A stretch of 64,000 nt of DNA, taken from contig OY997588.1 in NCBI GenBank assembly GCA_963921825.1, positions 124,961,203-125,025,202 on the forward strand, written 5' to 3'. The position numbers and the translations under genes were made by a program. Below the pieces are notes generated by a model that was given only the letters and a program-made list of their open reading frames with translations, ran no database searches and was not told the DNA's origin. This stretch comes from Erodium maritimum. Its lineage: Eukaryota; Streptophyta; Magnoliopsida; Geraniales; Geraniaceae. Numbering within the stretch: the first letter of the stretch is position 1; every line of letters starts with the position of its first letter. Below are positions 24,909 to 36,503 of the stretch, piece after piece.

Positions 24909-24980
24909 GGGTGGCTTCTGTGGCCACCCTTTTCGTCGAGCTAACGACGTTAAACAAATGCGCTGGTTGGGAGGCAACCC
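24909..24980 (+). other. Stem plus conserved 46-nt motif, copy 2
   Basis: After the second coding block a 7-bp stem (GGGTGGC / GCCACCC, 24909-24929) is followed by 5 nt and the 46-nt motif (24935-24980), starting GTCGAGCTAACGACGTTAAA and ending GGGAGGCAACCC. It matches copy 1 at 41 of 46 positions with the same 5-nt spacer, although the sequence around the two copies is unrelated. Confidence 0.75.
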
Positions 24981-26937
24981 AACACATGGCGTGGGGAGCG
25001 AGATGAGAGCAGCGGAGCAGATTTTGGTGCCAAACCTCCTAGAGGTTTTCTCGGGCAAAGAGCTCTCCACCCATCCATGCACGAGGATATCCACCATCAG
25101 TGCAGTTCACGTAGCGATTCTTCGAGGGGCAGTATCTCTTTCCCTCCTATTTTATATTGTCTATCGCTATTTACTTCTTGTATGCTTTATGGGGGCCATG
25201 AGTGCCTGACTTTCCGTGCTGATAGGAAAAGCATATAGGTTGTGTGAACTGTTTATACCTGCTGGTCATACGTGTGGGGTGTTCATTCGTCATATATCCA
25301 TCATGTGCATGTGTAGATATGTGTTTAGAGTCGCACTAGAGGCAGTGCTGAGTTTCAAGTGTGGGGTGGGGTATGCCTTGCATTGCATTGTGTTTTATTT
25401 TGTGTGTTCATGCATCATTTCGTGTCATAAAAACTTTGAAAAATCCAAAAAAAATCAAAAATTCAAAAAAAAAATCAAAAATATATTTTATGGTGATATG
25501 TGAGTATAATGTCGATGTTCTTAAGATTTCGATGATTGAACTGTCGTAAATGCCAATTTATTTGCATACGTTAGAGTTGTATATGGGCATAAATGAATCG
25601 AATGAGTATGAGAGCACATGCATTATGATTAGCTCGTTCACTCGTGTTTCAAGTGTTTGCTAGAACTAGGGTTGATTTTCCTTGATTCCTATGCATGGTA
25701 AATTGAGTCTAGAACTACATGTATGACCCATTCGAGGCGAAATAAGAATAAGGAACATGATTAATTAAGAAAATGATTTTGGGCCATCTTTGGACCGTTT
25801 GAGCCAAAATATCTACCTTTGCATAATTATATCTTAGTCACCCCATTTGAGCTTTAGCCTTTCGTTTCTAACCCGAACATTATGATCCTATGTGTCTTTC
25901 GTTTCTTTTTATATGCCCTCGTTATTGTTTGAACCCATATCTCTTGACTTAGGTGCTTCAGTGAGAGTGGGTATTGTTTGGGATGTTGAGTGAACAAAAG
26001 AGAGAAAAAATGAGGATACTTACAAGCCATTGGATCATATTGAAAGAGAAAAAAAAATAGCCTTACCACATAAGAAAAAAAAGAGAGGGACAATTAGAAG
26101 AATTTATATCCCTAGTGAAAGAAAATAAGTGTGGGGTAAGGCATGACGTTGGGTTGGATAAGGGTATTGTGTTTTTGGATAGCTAAGGGATAGAAAAAGA
26201 AAAAAAAAGGAAAAGGAGCACAATTAGTGCTACACTTAGTTATTCAATAAAAGAAAAACAAATGGTGGTAAAAATTCAAATGGAGAATGGTGCATAAACG
26301 GGGTTTGGGATGTGTGATATATTCTTGGGTGTGAGTTGAAGCACTTTTGTCACGATGTACTATTTTAGCTTCTTTTCATATCTCTTCCACACCCTTTGCC
26401 TAGCCTTACATTACAAGCTTATTTAAAGACCTTTTTGATTCTTAATGACCATGCTTTCTTACAATTAGTGGAGATGGGTCTAGCATGATAGCGTATGAAT
26501 CTCTAAAGTCCATGTAAAGGGAAAAGGGGAAACACCCGTTTATAGTGAATGAAGAAATGCGAGTTTAAATGAACGGAGTTAATCATTAATGTGAGTAGCA
26601 TCATATTTTGCGGTATTCATTAGCCTATATGCTTCTTTGATAAGTGTAAGGTCTTGTGGCATGTCACGACTCTGAGAAAATCTTTATGATCCACTGTGCA
26701 TGATTACTCATTTGTCACCTATTTTCGTTCCTCTTTGCAAGCATCATATAGTGTGTTTTAGGAATGCATTAGATTTAGGTTCATGCATTGCACGTGCATC
26801 TTTACTTTTCTGTGTTTGAATAAAGGAGGCCCGGACTCCTCCTATCGAGGTGAACCTCGGGGTTTAACCGGGACATATCATTTGCTGTTTTATTAGTTTG
26901 GTTTCCTCGGGACGAGAAAATTTTAAGTGTGGGGTGT
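24981..26937 (+). other. Non-coding 3' part of the Athila-type element
   Basis: About 2 kb between the second motif copy and the 3' LTR. It includes an A-rich tract of AATCC/AATTC-type words at about 25432-25490 and ends with a purine-rich AAGTGTGGGG next to the LTR, the likely polypurine tract. I see no gene in it. Confidence 0.6.
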
Positions 26938-28459
26938 TGATGTGGACGCAAAAATGCATCGTTTTCGATGTTTTTAAGCCCACATCTTAAGCTTTTTGGT
27001 CCCGGGAATAGGTTGTTTAATGCATTTCTTCTTACTTTCGTGCAGTGAGCCCTAAGTCTAGAGTTTCCAGGTATTTGGAGAAAAACGAGGGTATTTGTCA
27101 GAACAAATAAGCCGAGCAGCTGCAGGACAGAAGATCGAGCCAAGAACGGGCAACTAACTTTGGATCCTCAGAGCCATACGGTCCGTATGGGAATCCGGGC
27201 CGGAACAACGCCCATTTCGTGCGACCTACTGGGCCAGAATGCCACACGGTCCGTGCGGGTTACCGGGTGCCTGAAGGGGAAAAAGAGACGTGCTCTCTGT
27301 TATGATACGGAACCTGACCCGGTCCATATTGCATGGAGGGCCAGTATGTGATACGTCCCGTATCACTTAGAGGGCCGGCAGCTGACACGTTCCGTGCCAC
27401 TTAGAAGGCCGGAATGTGGCATGTTCCGTGCCACGCTTCGTGCCACGCGTGATCAGACCCGCGTTTTCAGAAACCCTATTTAAGCAATTTCAAGAGATAA
27501 TTTGGGGGGTTACGAATTTTGGGAGCAAAAAGGAGAACTTTGGAGCTAGGGCTTGGATCTTGAAGGAAGAAGAGTGCATCTTAGAGCTAGGATTGAAGAC
27601 TATTGTGATTTTACATTTCGTACTTGGGTATTTTGTATCAAACTCAATTACACTATGTTTATCTATATGTCTTCTTCTTCACTTTTCTTGTTCTTCTTCT
27701 TCATCATGAGCTAAGCTTCCATTGATCTAGGGCTAGGGGAAGCAATATGAGTAATTGATTCAATGGGTTTGTAGTTACATTGTGCAATTTGTGTTTAGGA
27801 TAATGTTTACATAATTTGGATTTAATGCTTCATCATAATGGCCACCTGATAGTTGATTAGGTTTTAGCACTCAATAATCGAAAGCTGAGAGTGATAAAAG
27901 GACTAAGGATTATGTAACTAGGGTTTAAATCTAGTCTCTAATAAAGTTAGGTTAACACGAGTGTAACAGCTATAGGCGTATAAACTGAAAGTTAGAGGAG
28001 TTCATGAATCGTAATGTTGTATGTCTCACTACACCCAGATTAGAAATAACTAGGTGGTCAGATTATATTAGGGACCTAATTCGATCGAAAGATGTTTAGG
28101 ACCAGATGAGAGAACTTCCGTTACCTTTAGACTTACCTTATTTGCACATGTAAACACAAACCCATGCGAGTCAATAGTCATATTGTGACCCCGTTAAAGC
28201 CCTAGATCACATTTTCCCCTGAATTTCACAAACACTTGAACTTTGCTCTTAGTTTATTTCAATTTGCTTTACAATTTGTTGTTTAGAACTTTCAAAACGA
28301 AAACCAATCAATTCTCAGATACAGATTAATAATAGATTATAAATCGAGTGACTGTGTTACTGCTCCCTTGGGTACGATAACCGGACTTAAAAGCGATTTA
28401 CTACTTGATGACCGGTGCGCTTGTCGCGCCCTTTTTGTGAGTTAATTCTCAGGGCGTCA
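26938..28459 (+). repeat. 3' LTR of the Athila-type element
   Basis: It is the same length as the 5' LTR and about 97% identical by a hand count, with the same start TGATGTGGACGC and end GGGCGTCA. It is followed by the target duplication AGGGG. Confidence 0.92.
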
Positions 28460-29472
28460 AGGGGCAACGACGATTGGGGTTCAACTCAAAGAAGTTCGTG
28501 AGTCTGACATGCGGTCCCTCTATTGGTGCGTTGATGGACTCATGGCTCTACTTCCCACTAAAAATAGAGTTATGGAACGTTTGTTGGGTGTTGGTGTTTT
28601 AGTTTTCATTTTCATGTTAGGTGAGGGAGATCCGTAACGACGATTGGAATTGTAACAAATGTCTTCGTATTGGACACGCCTTGAGGGGTTGCCCTGAGAC
28701 GCTTATCAATGCACTCAAACTTTTCATTGTATCGGTGAAGTGGGAGAGGGGCGGGAAGCTCCCCCGTCTATTTGAATGATGACCTCAGGGGTGAGTGACT
28801 AGGTTGATACTTCCCAGTCGCCATGTCCAAGGTGGAGACGACTCCACCATGTATCATTTCGTCTCTTGTCAAGTCGGACAATATTCAATATACCCTACAT
28901 TCACAAATGCCCTTACATCTATTCGAGGAAGGACATCAAGGGCTGTCAACCAGAACAGGAGAATAGTCTAATTGCGTCTAACTAGATCTTTAAGGATGAG
29001 TAAGCTAAGCCTCTTACTTGATCATCCACCTAATACTCTAGAATGGTCGTCACTCACCCATCACTGTTCGCCACGTGCATGATCTTCAGAATCTCATTTG
29101 TCAGCGATATGTCATGAGTGATTTATGAAGTTTCAATGGTCAACCTCATCAATCAAAGGAACATCTTCTCCCATCTAGGCGTATTTGTTCAAGATTGTAT
29201 AGGGTTCGTAGATATAATTGAGAATGTACAACTCAACTTTATCAAACATATAGTGAATCATGTTGCCCAATGGCTTGCTAAAACAGCTCGGTAGGGTTCA
29301 GTTTGGGAGTGGACTGGAGATAATATCTCCACCCATATCAGCGTATTTTGATTACCGATATTTATATTCTTGTTATGTTTTATCGGACCGTCCACGTGAT
29401 TTATGATCTCAACTTTCAGTATTATTCAGACAATTTTTTAATATTATACTATGTTTACCTGCAAAAAAGTTA
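28460..29472 (+). mobile_element. Right half of the split LINE-like retroposon
   Basis: The first bases are the right copy of the AGGGG duplication. At about 28650-28700 the plus strand reads CNKCLRIGHALRGC, a CX2CX4HX4C zinc knuckle like those of plant L1 ORF1 (gag-like) proteins. The half ends with ATACTATGTTTACCTGCAAAAAA at about 29468, an L1-like 3' tail, followed by TAGGTGAATA, the probable partner of the duplication left of 14742. No reverse transcriptase is seen, so this was a short or deleted LINE. Confidence 0.5.
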
Positions 29473-29488
29473 TAGGTGAATATAATAA

Positions 29489-29884
29489 GGGTAAATTATA
29501 AATACCTACCCAAACTTAAAGCGTTTAACTGATATTTATCTTAAAGTTTTTTTTAACTGATACGTACACAGATGTTTAGTTATATAAAAAATAGCCCTAG
29601 CCGTCATCTAAAATGACGCAAATACCCTCAACTACACTTCAATAATTATTTTAAAAAATCACTTTGTTATATATATATTTGTTAAATCACTTCAGTTTTA
29701 GTTAAAAAAATCACTTCAATATTTTTAAAAATTATTTAAAAAATCACTGAGGGTATTTTCGTCATTTTAACTGACAACTTGAGTTATTTGTTATATAACT
29801 AAACATACATGTAAGTATCAATTAAAAAAAACTTTATGATACATCAGTTAAACACTACCAGTTTAGAGTATGTATAATGCTTAA
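29489..29884. mobile_element. Degenerate MITE related to 7828-8183
   Basis: The left end GGGTAAATTATAAATACCTA resembles the end of the 7828 element. Both share the arms (ACTGATRYRTACAY-like) and the internal GAGGGTATTTTCGTCATTTT with its inverted partner AATGACGCAAATACCCTC. The right end is eroded. Confidence 0.6.
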
Positions 29885-30475
29885 TGTATGAATTTGTGAA
29901 TGTATGATTTTTGCCGTGATTATGTTTTGAAATATGACCGATTTTTGACAATCCAACTAATATTAACGGATTTCTCAAAAAAAAAAACTAATACTAACGG
30001 AAGAAGTTTTTTCTAAATCAGAAAAATAATATATAATCTGAAATTTGAATTTATTTAAAACTTTTGGTTCAGTCCATTTCTCAAGTACTTTCGGTACCGC
30101 CCCTTCCAGAGACTCTTCTGAGTCTTCTCTTCTCCTTCTTCTACATAGCTGTTTCTGGGTCCTAAAAGTGGACAAAACAGCTCACCAAAAGTAAAAGCCA
30201 AATCCGAAGTAGAGCAAAGTTTCCAATCCTCGTTGTCTGTCAGAGTACCCCGAAACCCACGTCTCTGAATTGCCTCTTCTGCATCTCAGACCTTCCTTCG
30301 TCTTTCGCTACCATTCTGTTTCCAACTGTTAAGCTTTGCTAAATTTTCCCTCATTTTCTCGCCCCAGAAACTTTGATCTCTCGCCGACCCATTGTTGCCT
30401 TCTCTTGGTTTAAGCTGCTGGGTTTGACTGTTTGTCCTTCTGTTGCTCTTCCTTTCGATTACTTGAATTTTTCAG
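29885..30475 (+). promoter_or_regulatory. Promoter and first leader exon of the acidic-protein gene
   Basis: An AT-rich stretch to about 30060 gives way to a TCT-rich region (30110-30150 and on to 30475) typical of plant 5' UTRs. The degenerate MITE lies directly upstream. No clear TATA box was identified; the transcription start is probably between 30100 and 30300. Confidence 0.35.
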
Positions 30476-30619
30476 GTGCGATCTTCTTCCATCTCGATTT
30501 TCTTTACCTCTCTTATCAGTTATCTTGTATTTTTTTGGTATAGTTTCAATTGGGATTTGGTACAAGTGAATCTAGTCGAAATTTGTCGATTTATATGTAA
30601 TTTTTTTTGTTGGGAACAG
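30476..30619 (+). other. Probable 5' UTR intron of the acidic-protein gene
   Basis: The donor TTTCAG|GTGCGA and acceptor TTGGGAACAG (ending 30619) frame a T-rich 144-bp intron. The coding ATG follows 34 bases after the acceptor. Confidence 0.55.
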
Positions 30620-30653
30620 TTGTGAACTAGGAAGAAGTTGTAGAGGAGTGAAA

Positions 30654-33600
30654 ATGGGTCGTGATTCAGTGCAAATCGGAGTTCATATGAGGAAAATTTC
30701 CGTCAAATCGGTCAAGTTGTTTTACAGATCAGTCTGTAAGCATCCATTGTTGGCGGGCTTGTTGTGCTTTGTGCTGTTTCTGTACAAAACATTTCCATTT
30801 TTGCTTTCCCTTTTGGTCACTGCATCACCTGTTTTGATCTGCACCGCTGTGCTGCTCGCAACCCTTTTGAGTTTCGGGCAGCCTAACATACCCGAGATCG
30901 AAGAGGAAGAAGAAGAGGCGGTTACTCATGAGATGGCTTCTCTTAAAGCCGCTGCTGCTCAAGATGCCACTGTTGTTGAGAGGGATGTGAGCTTTGCTAC
31001 TGAGAGGTTTGTGGAGGGGAGCTTAGAACAAGCTGGTTCACTGGAGGCTGAAGTTGGCAATGTTGAGAATGTTTTTGATTCTTCTGTTGATAATGTGTTG
31101 CTGGTAGATGACAAATCTCGGGACGATCGGTATGAGAAGCTAGGGGTTGATGATGATGAGAGACTGTCAGAAGATTTGGGGGAAGTTCACAAGGATAGAT
31201 CTTTGAAATTGGAGGCTAAAGGCACGGCTAGTGATGCTGAAGAAAATGATTATATGTATTCTTTGATTGGGAAGGGAAGAGATGAACATATTGATGGTGA
31301 GGGAATTGAGAATCAGTATACTTTGATTGGTCAGGGAAGAGATGAAGATCACGATGGGGAAGAGACTGGAAATTGGGACCGGGAAAGAGATGAAAATCTT
31401 GAAGTTGAAACTGATAAATTGCTTGGAGAGTTGGTGGGTTCTCATACAAGACGCACGGTTGATTCTGAGGAGGAAGAAGAAGATGATGATCATTCCTCGG
31501 ATGATGAGTCTGACGGAGCTGAAAGTTCTTCACCAGATGCTTCGTTGGCAGACATAATTCCATTGCTTGATGAGCTCCATCCACTTTTAGATGAGGATGC
31601 TCCACTGCCAGCGCATATGTCCCATGATGATGACTCTGATGCTGCTTCTGAGAGGTCTAGCAGTAGTCACGACGACATCATCGAATCTGATGAGGATTCT
31701 GAAGACAAGGAGGACGAAGAAGAAGAAGAAGCGGATGGTGATGATGATGAAGAAGAAGAATCATCACCAGGGGAAAAGGGTGATGCAAGTACTTCACCAA
31801 TCATATGGACAGAAGATGACCAGAAAAATGTAATGGATCTGGGCACATCAGAGATTGAAAGGAATCAGAGACTGGAGAGTCTTATTGCAAGGAGGAAAGC
31901 TCGAAAGGCCATTACCATGATGAAGCACAAGGATCTAATTGACTTTGACAGTGATCTTCTCTTCAAGGGACCACACATCACAACTACAAGGCGAAACCCA
32001 TTTGATGGCCCTGATGATTCCTATGGTGATTTGGGGCTACCACCCATTCCTGGGTCAGCTCCTTCAATCATGTTGCCCAGAAGAAACCCTTTTGACATTC
32101 CTTACGACTCAAGTGAAGAAAAACCTGATCTTAAGGGAGACAGTTTTGAGGAGGATTTCACCGGATTTCATCACAAGGAAAGTACAATTTTTCGTAGGCA
32201 TGAAAGTTTCAGTTGGGGCCCATCAACATTAGGAGGTCTAAGGAAAGAGAGGCGAGAGATTAGCTGGAGACCCTTTTTTGTGGCAGAAAGTTTGGCTTCA
32301 GAAGGAACAAGCTTTCCTTCATTACACCGACAACTAAGTGAAATTAGCGATGCCAAGACAAGTTCTGTTCCTGATACTGGATCAGTGATTTCAGCTGTTG
32401 ATCAGGATGACTTGAAGCTTAATGATCTTTCTCAAGAAAGGGAACTCATGCCCCACATAGACCATGCTTCTGATTATTCTGACCAAGAAAGTCAATCCGC
32501 AGATGATACAGATTCTGTTCATATTGAAGAAATTGTGCTAAGGGACATTAACCATGATGAAGTCAAGATTGCAATGAGGGACTTGCAGATTCACCATCCT
32601 ACAGCTGAAGCAGGAGACGCAGCAACTCCAATGGAACTCATTATAGGGGAAAATAATATGAAACCAGAAGCAGCTGAAGATGAGCATGTCAGTGGATCGA
32701 GCATGACATTGTCAGAAATAGGTGAAGTGGTCTCTGATGTCAGCAGAGAAGGAACGACAGAGTTGGAGTCAACAGGTATTCTTACAGAAGAATCTGTAGT
32801 TTCAGAGCATCTTTCACTAGAAGGATCAGAGTTTAAACATGTGACTGAGGTGTTGGATGATGATCAGCAACAGAAGGAGCCTGTCTATGATTCAAGCCCT
32901 TCACCCATTGAGAAGTTGCTCTCCTTTCCTTCTATTTCTTCTGAAATGGCTTCCCTTCCAGCCTCAGAGGAAGCAACTTCTCAATTCAAAGATAAAGAAT
33001 CTGAAATGCAAATCGAGAATAGGGCTATACACATTCATAGTAACGAAGTGATCTGTGCAGTCTCCTCACTAATTCATCAAGTAGATGGAAATATACCAAA
33101 GTCAGAAGAAGTTGTAGCGGATAGTGACCATGATGATGGAAAGGATGGTTCACCACCAGAAGTTGAAAACAATTCTGATAATGCAAATGAACTGGGTCAA
33201 CTTGCCCCATCAAATTTGGATGCAGAAGTCCACGCTCTGGTGAATCAGAATGTTGATGTAACTTCAACTGCAGAAGAGGAACAAATCCCTTCTGTAGTCG
33301 TTGAGCATGTTTCAGCAGTTTACACCAACGTATCATCTTCAGAGGTAGAAACAGCAGAGGAGCCTGCACTGGATGTGGCTGAGACTCATCACTTAGTTCA
33401 GGATCAAAGGAAGAATGAGGATGAATTCCATTTGCCAAATCTTAATGCAGAGGTTGACCAAGATGTGCATGAGCAGTTCGATTCAAAGGTGGTTGAGCAA
33501 GTGTTGATGGTTCATCAATCATCTTTAGATACTGACCACGCTGAGGATCACATGTTGGATAAGGAAGAAGCTACTGAGTTTGTACAGAAGGAGGTCCCCT

Positions 33601-36503
33601 CATCAAGTTATCATGCAAATGATAGTGATTATCTCCACCCAGATTTGGATGTGAAGGTTGTTTCTCAAAGTTCATATGAAGATGAACCTTCTGAAGAAAA
33701 CTGTCCTTCTACATTGAAAAAGCAGCCAACTTGGTCAGATAAATCTATGGTTGAACCATCTTTTGATGATCCTAGTGAACTACAAGTAAGTTATTCAACA
33801 ATCTATGTTTTCTCATATTTCTTTTAGCCTAAAGTGTGTTTCAGTATCTGCTTGATGTGGGAAATAAGGTCTTTTGGACAAAATTATAACTAAATCCGAT
33901 CATAATAGTTATTCATATATGGACTCTTATGTGCCATGAGAATAGTAGTTGTGACTGGCTACTAGACCTGGACCCTGTTGTGTGGAATTTGTCTTAAATG
34001 ACTTGATATTTATTTTAATGTTTAATATATACACTAAATAGGAAATATGTGTTCATGTCCTTTTTCTCAAAATAAATAAATGAATTTCAGTTTTTCTCGT
34101 AATTTTAGTTTAAATGTAGAAAAGCTTTCAAAGGATATCACATTGATTTTTTTCTTTTTGTATACAGTTTGTAAGAGTTTTACAAATATTTGTTGTCAGT
34201 GTAACAAAAATATCAAGTAGCTCTGACTATGGTGCACTGGTATTATGCAGGAACAATCTTTTGTTCAAAGAGAGATTATGGATGCAGACGAAGGCATCAC
34301 AGATACTGTGACTGTGCCACCTAGTCTCGGTTCCACCCTTGATTCATCCAAGACCTCTGAACATGAGTCTTCCATTAGCGGAGAGGTTTTGAAGAATGAT
34401 GAAAAAGACCAAGTTCAGACCTCAGGTCTTAACAATAGTTCATCGGTACCATATGTGGCTCTTATTCCAGAAGCAAACATCAAGATGGAGGAAGATGATA
34501 TAAAGGAAATTGATGAAGGATTGCTGTCAGAGTTGGATAGAGTTGGTGATTTCTGCACCGAAGAAGTTGATGAGTCCCTCAATAATGAAATGATACAAGA
34601 AGAAACTGCTGAATTTGAGCTATTAGACAATGAAGTAAATGTGTCAGAGACCAACTTGGAGCTGCCAGCTTTTAAAGCTAGATCAGTGGAAGATATCGAA
34701 ATGGCTTTTAAGCAACTGCATGAAGGGGTTGACGTTGAGGAAGTCATCCTTCCTAGTTCAGAGGAAACCATTTCCAACTTCATGGTTATCAATGCAAGAT
34801 CTGTGGATGACATTCATGTGGTTTTGAAGGGAGTTTCCGATAGTAATCTGGGAAAATCACCAGAACCTTTGGACTCTAATGATGGATTGACAGAAGATAA
34901 AGTGAGTTCCACCGAGGAAATTGACTCAGATGAAGTAGAATCTACTGTTGAAGAAACTAGTACGTCTGCTCTTGATAAACCTGTGGATGATCTTGATGAA
35001 GCATCTGATGATTCAGACTTCCAGGTTAGAGATGCAAGATCTTGGGAAGACATTCATGTGGTTCTGAATGAAGTTTCTGATGGTAATTTGGGAGAGTCAG
35101 CTGAACCATTGGAGTCCAAGGATGGATTGGCAGAAGTTGAAGTTGATAAAGTGAGTTCTACCAAGGATCCTGATTCAGTGAGAGTAGAAACTGATGTTGA
35201 AGAAACCAGTGTGGCTGTTGGTAACAAACCTGTGGATGGACTTGATGAAGCAACTGATAGTTCGAACTTCCAGGTTATCGATACAAGATCTGTGGACGAC
35301 ATTGATGTGGCTCTGAAGGAAGTTTCTGACGGTAATCTGGGAAAGTCACCTGAACCATTGGACTCCATGAATGAATTGGCAGAAGTTAAAGTTGATGAAG
35401 TGAGCTCCACAGAGGATCTGGACTCAGCTGAAGTTGAACTCAAAGAAGCCAGTACTATGCCTCTTGATGAAGCAGCAACTGATAATTTGAACTTCCAGGT
35501 TATCGATGCAAGATCTGTGGACGACATTGATGTGGCTCCGAAGGAAGTTTCTGGCAGTAATCTGGGAAAGTCACTTGAACCATTGAACTCCATGAATGAA
35601 CTGGAAGAAGTTAAAGTTGATGAAGTGAGCCCGACAGGGGATCTGGACTCAGCTGAAGTTGAACTCAAAGAAGTCAGTGCTATGCCTCTTGATGAAGCAA
35701 GTGATAGTTTGAACTTCCAGGTTATCGATGCAAGATCTGTTGACGACATTGATGTGGCTCTGAAGGAAGTTTCTGACAGTAATCTGGGAAAGTCACCTGA
35801 ACCATTGGACTCCATGAATGAACTGGCAGAAGTTAAAGTTGATGAAGTGAGCTCTACAGAGGATCTTGGCTCAGCTGAAGTTGAATTCAAAGAAGCCAGT
35901 ACTATGCCTCTTTCTAAACCTGTAGAGGGACTTGATGAAGCATCTGACAATCCAAACTTCCAAGTTAGTGATGCAAGGGCCGTGGAAGACAGTAATGTGG
36001 CAGCAAAGGAAGTTTCTGATGGTATTCTGGAAAAGTCGCCTGAACCATTGGACTCCAAGGACAAATTGGCAGAGGTTGAAGTTGATAAAGTGAGTTCCAC
36101 CGAAGGTCTTATCTCAGCTAGAGTAGAACCTGATGTACTTGATGAAACATCTGATAATTCAACCTTGCTGGTTACTGAGGCGAGATCCGTGGAAGACATT
36201 GATGTGCCTCTGAAGGAAATTTTAGACACTGATTTGGGAAAGTCACCAGAATCCTTGGAGTCTAAGGATGGATCAGCAGAAGTTGAAGTTAATAAGGTAA
36301 GTTCCACTGAGGATCTTGACGTGGTCAGAGTAGAACCTAGTGTTGAAGAAACCAGTATGGTTGCTCTTGATAAACCCGTTGATGGAATTGTTGAGCCATC
36401 CGATAGCTCCAGGTTGAAACAGAAAGGTGAGAAGGGAAAATCTCATCAGTCAAGTTCTAGCTCAAGCTCGAGCTCTAGTTCAAGCTCAAGCGATTCAGAT
36501 TGA
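30654..36503 (+). CDS. Large acidic plant protein with N-terminal membrane anchor and tandem repeats, 2 exons, about 1794 aa
   Basis: Exons join at 30654-33785 and 34251-36503 (intron GTAAGT...TATGCAG, phase 0). The start is the ATG giving MGRDSVQIGV; an in-frame GTG two codons earlier is not used. Residues about 25-75 are two closely spaced hydrophobic segments (LLAGLLCFVLFLYKTF; LICTAVLLATLLSF), so the N-terminus is probably a membrane hairpin. The rest is very acidic, with runs of Glu and Asp near 350-380, and likely disordered. Around 400-480 is a conserved basic patch (LESLIARRKARKAITMMKHK) with repeated RRNPFD motifs. Exon 2 contains FKARSVEDIEMAFKQLHEGV followed by seven repeats of about 70-80 residues, then a serine run and DSD at the end. 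It resembles an uncharacterised plant-specific family known in Arabidopsis as long hypothetical proteins. No biochemical role can be assigned. Confidence 0.88.
34775..36330 (+). repeat. Seven in-frame coding repeats of about 210-250 bp
   Basis: Each unit starts with a variant of NFQVIDARSVDDIDVALKEV, continues SDSNLGKSPEPLDSMNELAE and VKVDEVSSTEDLDSAEVE, and ends with a short variable linker. Units three to five are nearly identical at DNA level, while the outer ones are more divergent, so the centre expanded recently. An eighth, shorter ancestor-like unit (KARSVEDIEMAFKQLHEGV) lies just upstream. Confidence 0.9.

Larger units (their letters stand above)
15407..28459 (+). mobile_element. Athila-type Ty3/gypsy LTR retrotransposon (fossil)
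   Basis: A 13,053-bp element with two LTRs of equal length (1522 bp) flanked by a perfect 5-bp target duplication AGGGG (15402-15406 and 28460-28464). Behind the left LTR is a tRNA-Asp-type primer-binding site. Internal parts in order are gag with protease (about 17.0-19.8 kb), reverse transcriptase and RNase H (about 19.8-21.3 kb), integrase (about 21.4-22.5 kb), a GC-rich spacer, a second coding block after pol (about 23.5-24.7 kb) and a 2.2-kb non-coding 3' part. This order and the gag and protease sequences fit Athila. The structure looks whole but the coding regions are broken by a handful of interruptions. By eye the LTRs differ at roughly 40 sites (about 2.7%), or about one million years at 1.3e-8 substitutions per site per year. 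Confidence 0.92.

Noticed and set aside
30648-30653. GTG start two codons upstream for the acidic-protein gene
   Set aside because: The ATG at 30654 is in the same frame, starts a conserved-looking MGRDSVQ and needs no unusual initiation.
31167-31605. Minus-strand frames opposite exon 1 of the acidic-protein gene
   Set aside because: Composition shadow of Glu/Asp-rich sense codons (antisense rich in Phe, Ile, Leu, Ser and His); no domain.
35054-36307. 417-codon open frame on the minus strand of the acidic-protein gene
   Set aside because: It mirrors the sense-strand tandem repeat and has biased, low-complexity Ser/Thr/Leu composition. The sense gene with its intron, start and conserved motifs explains the region.
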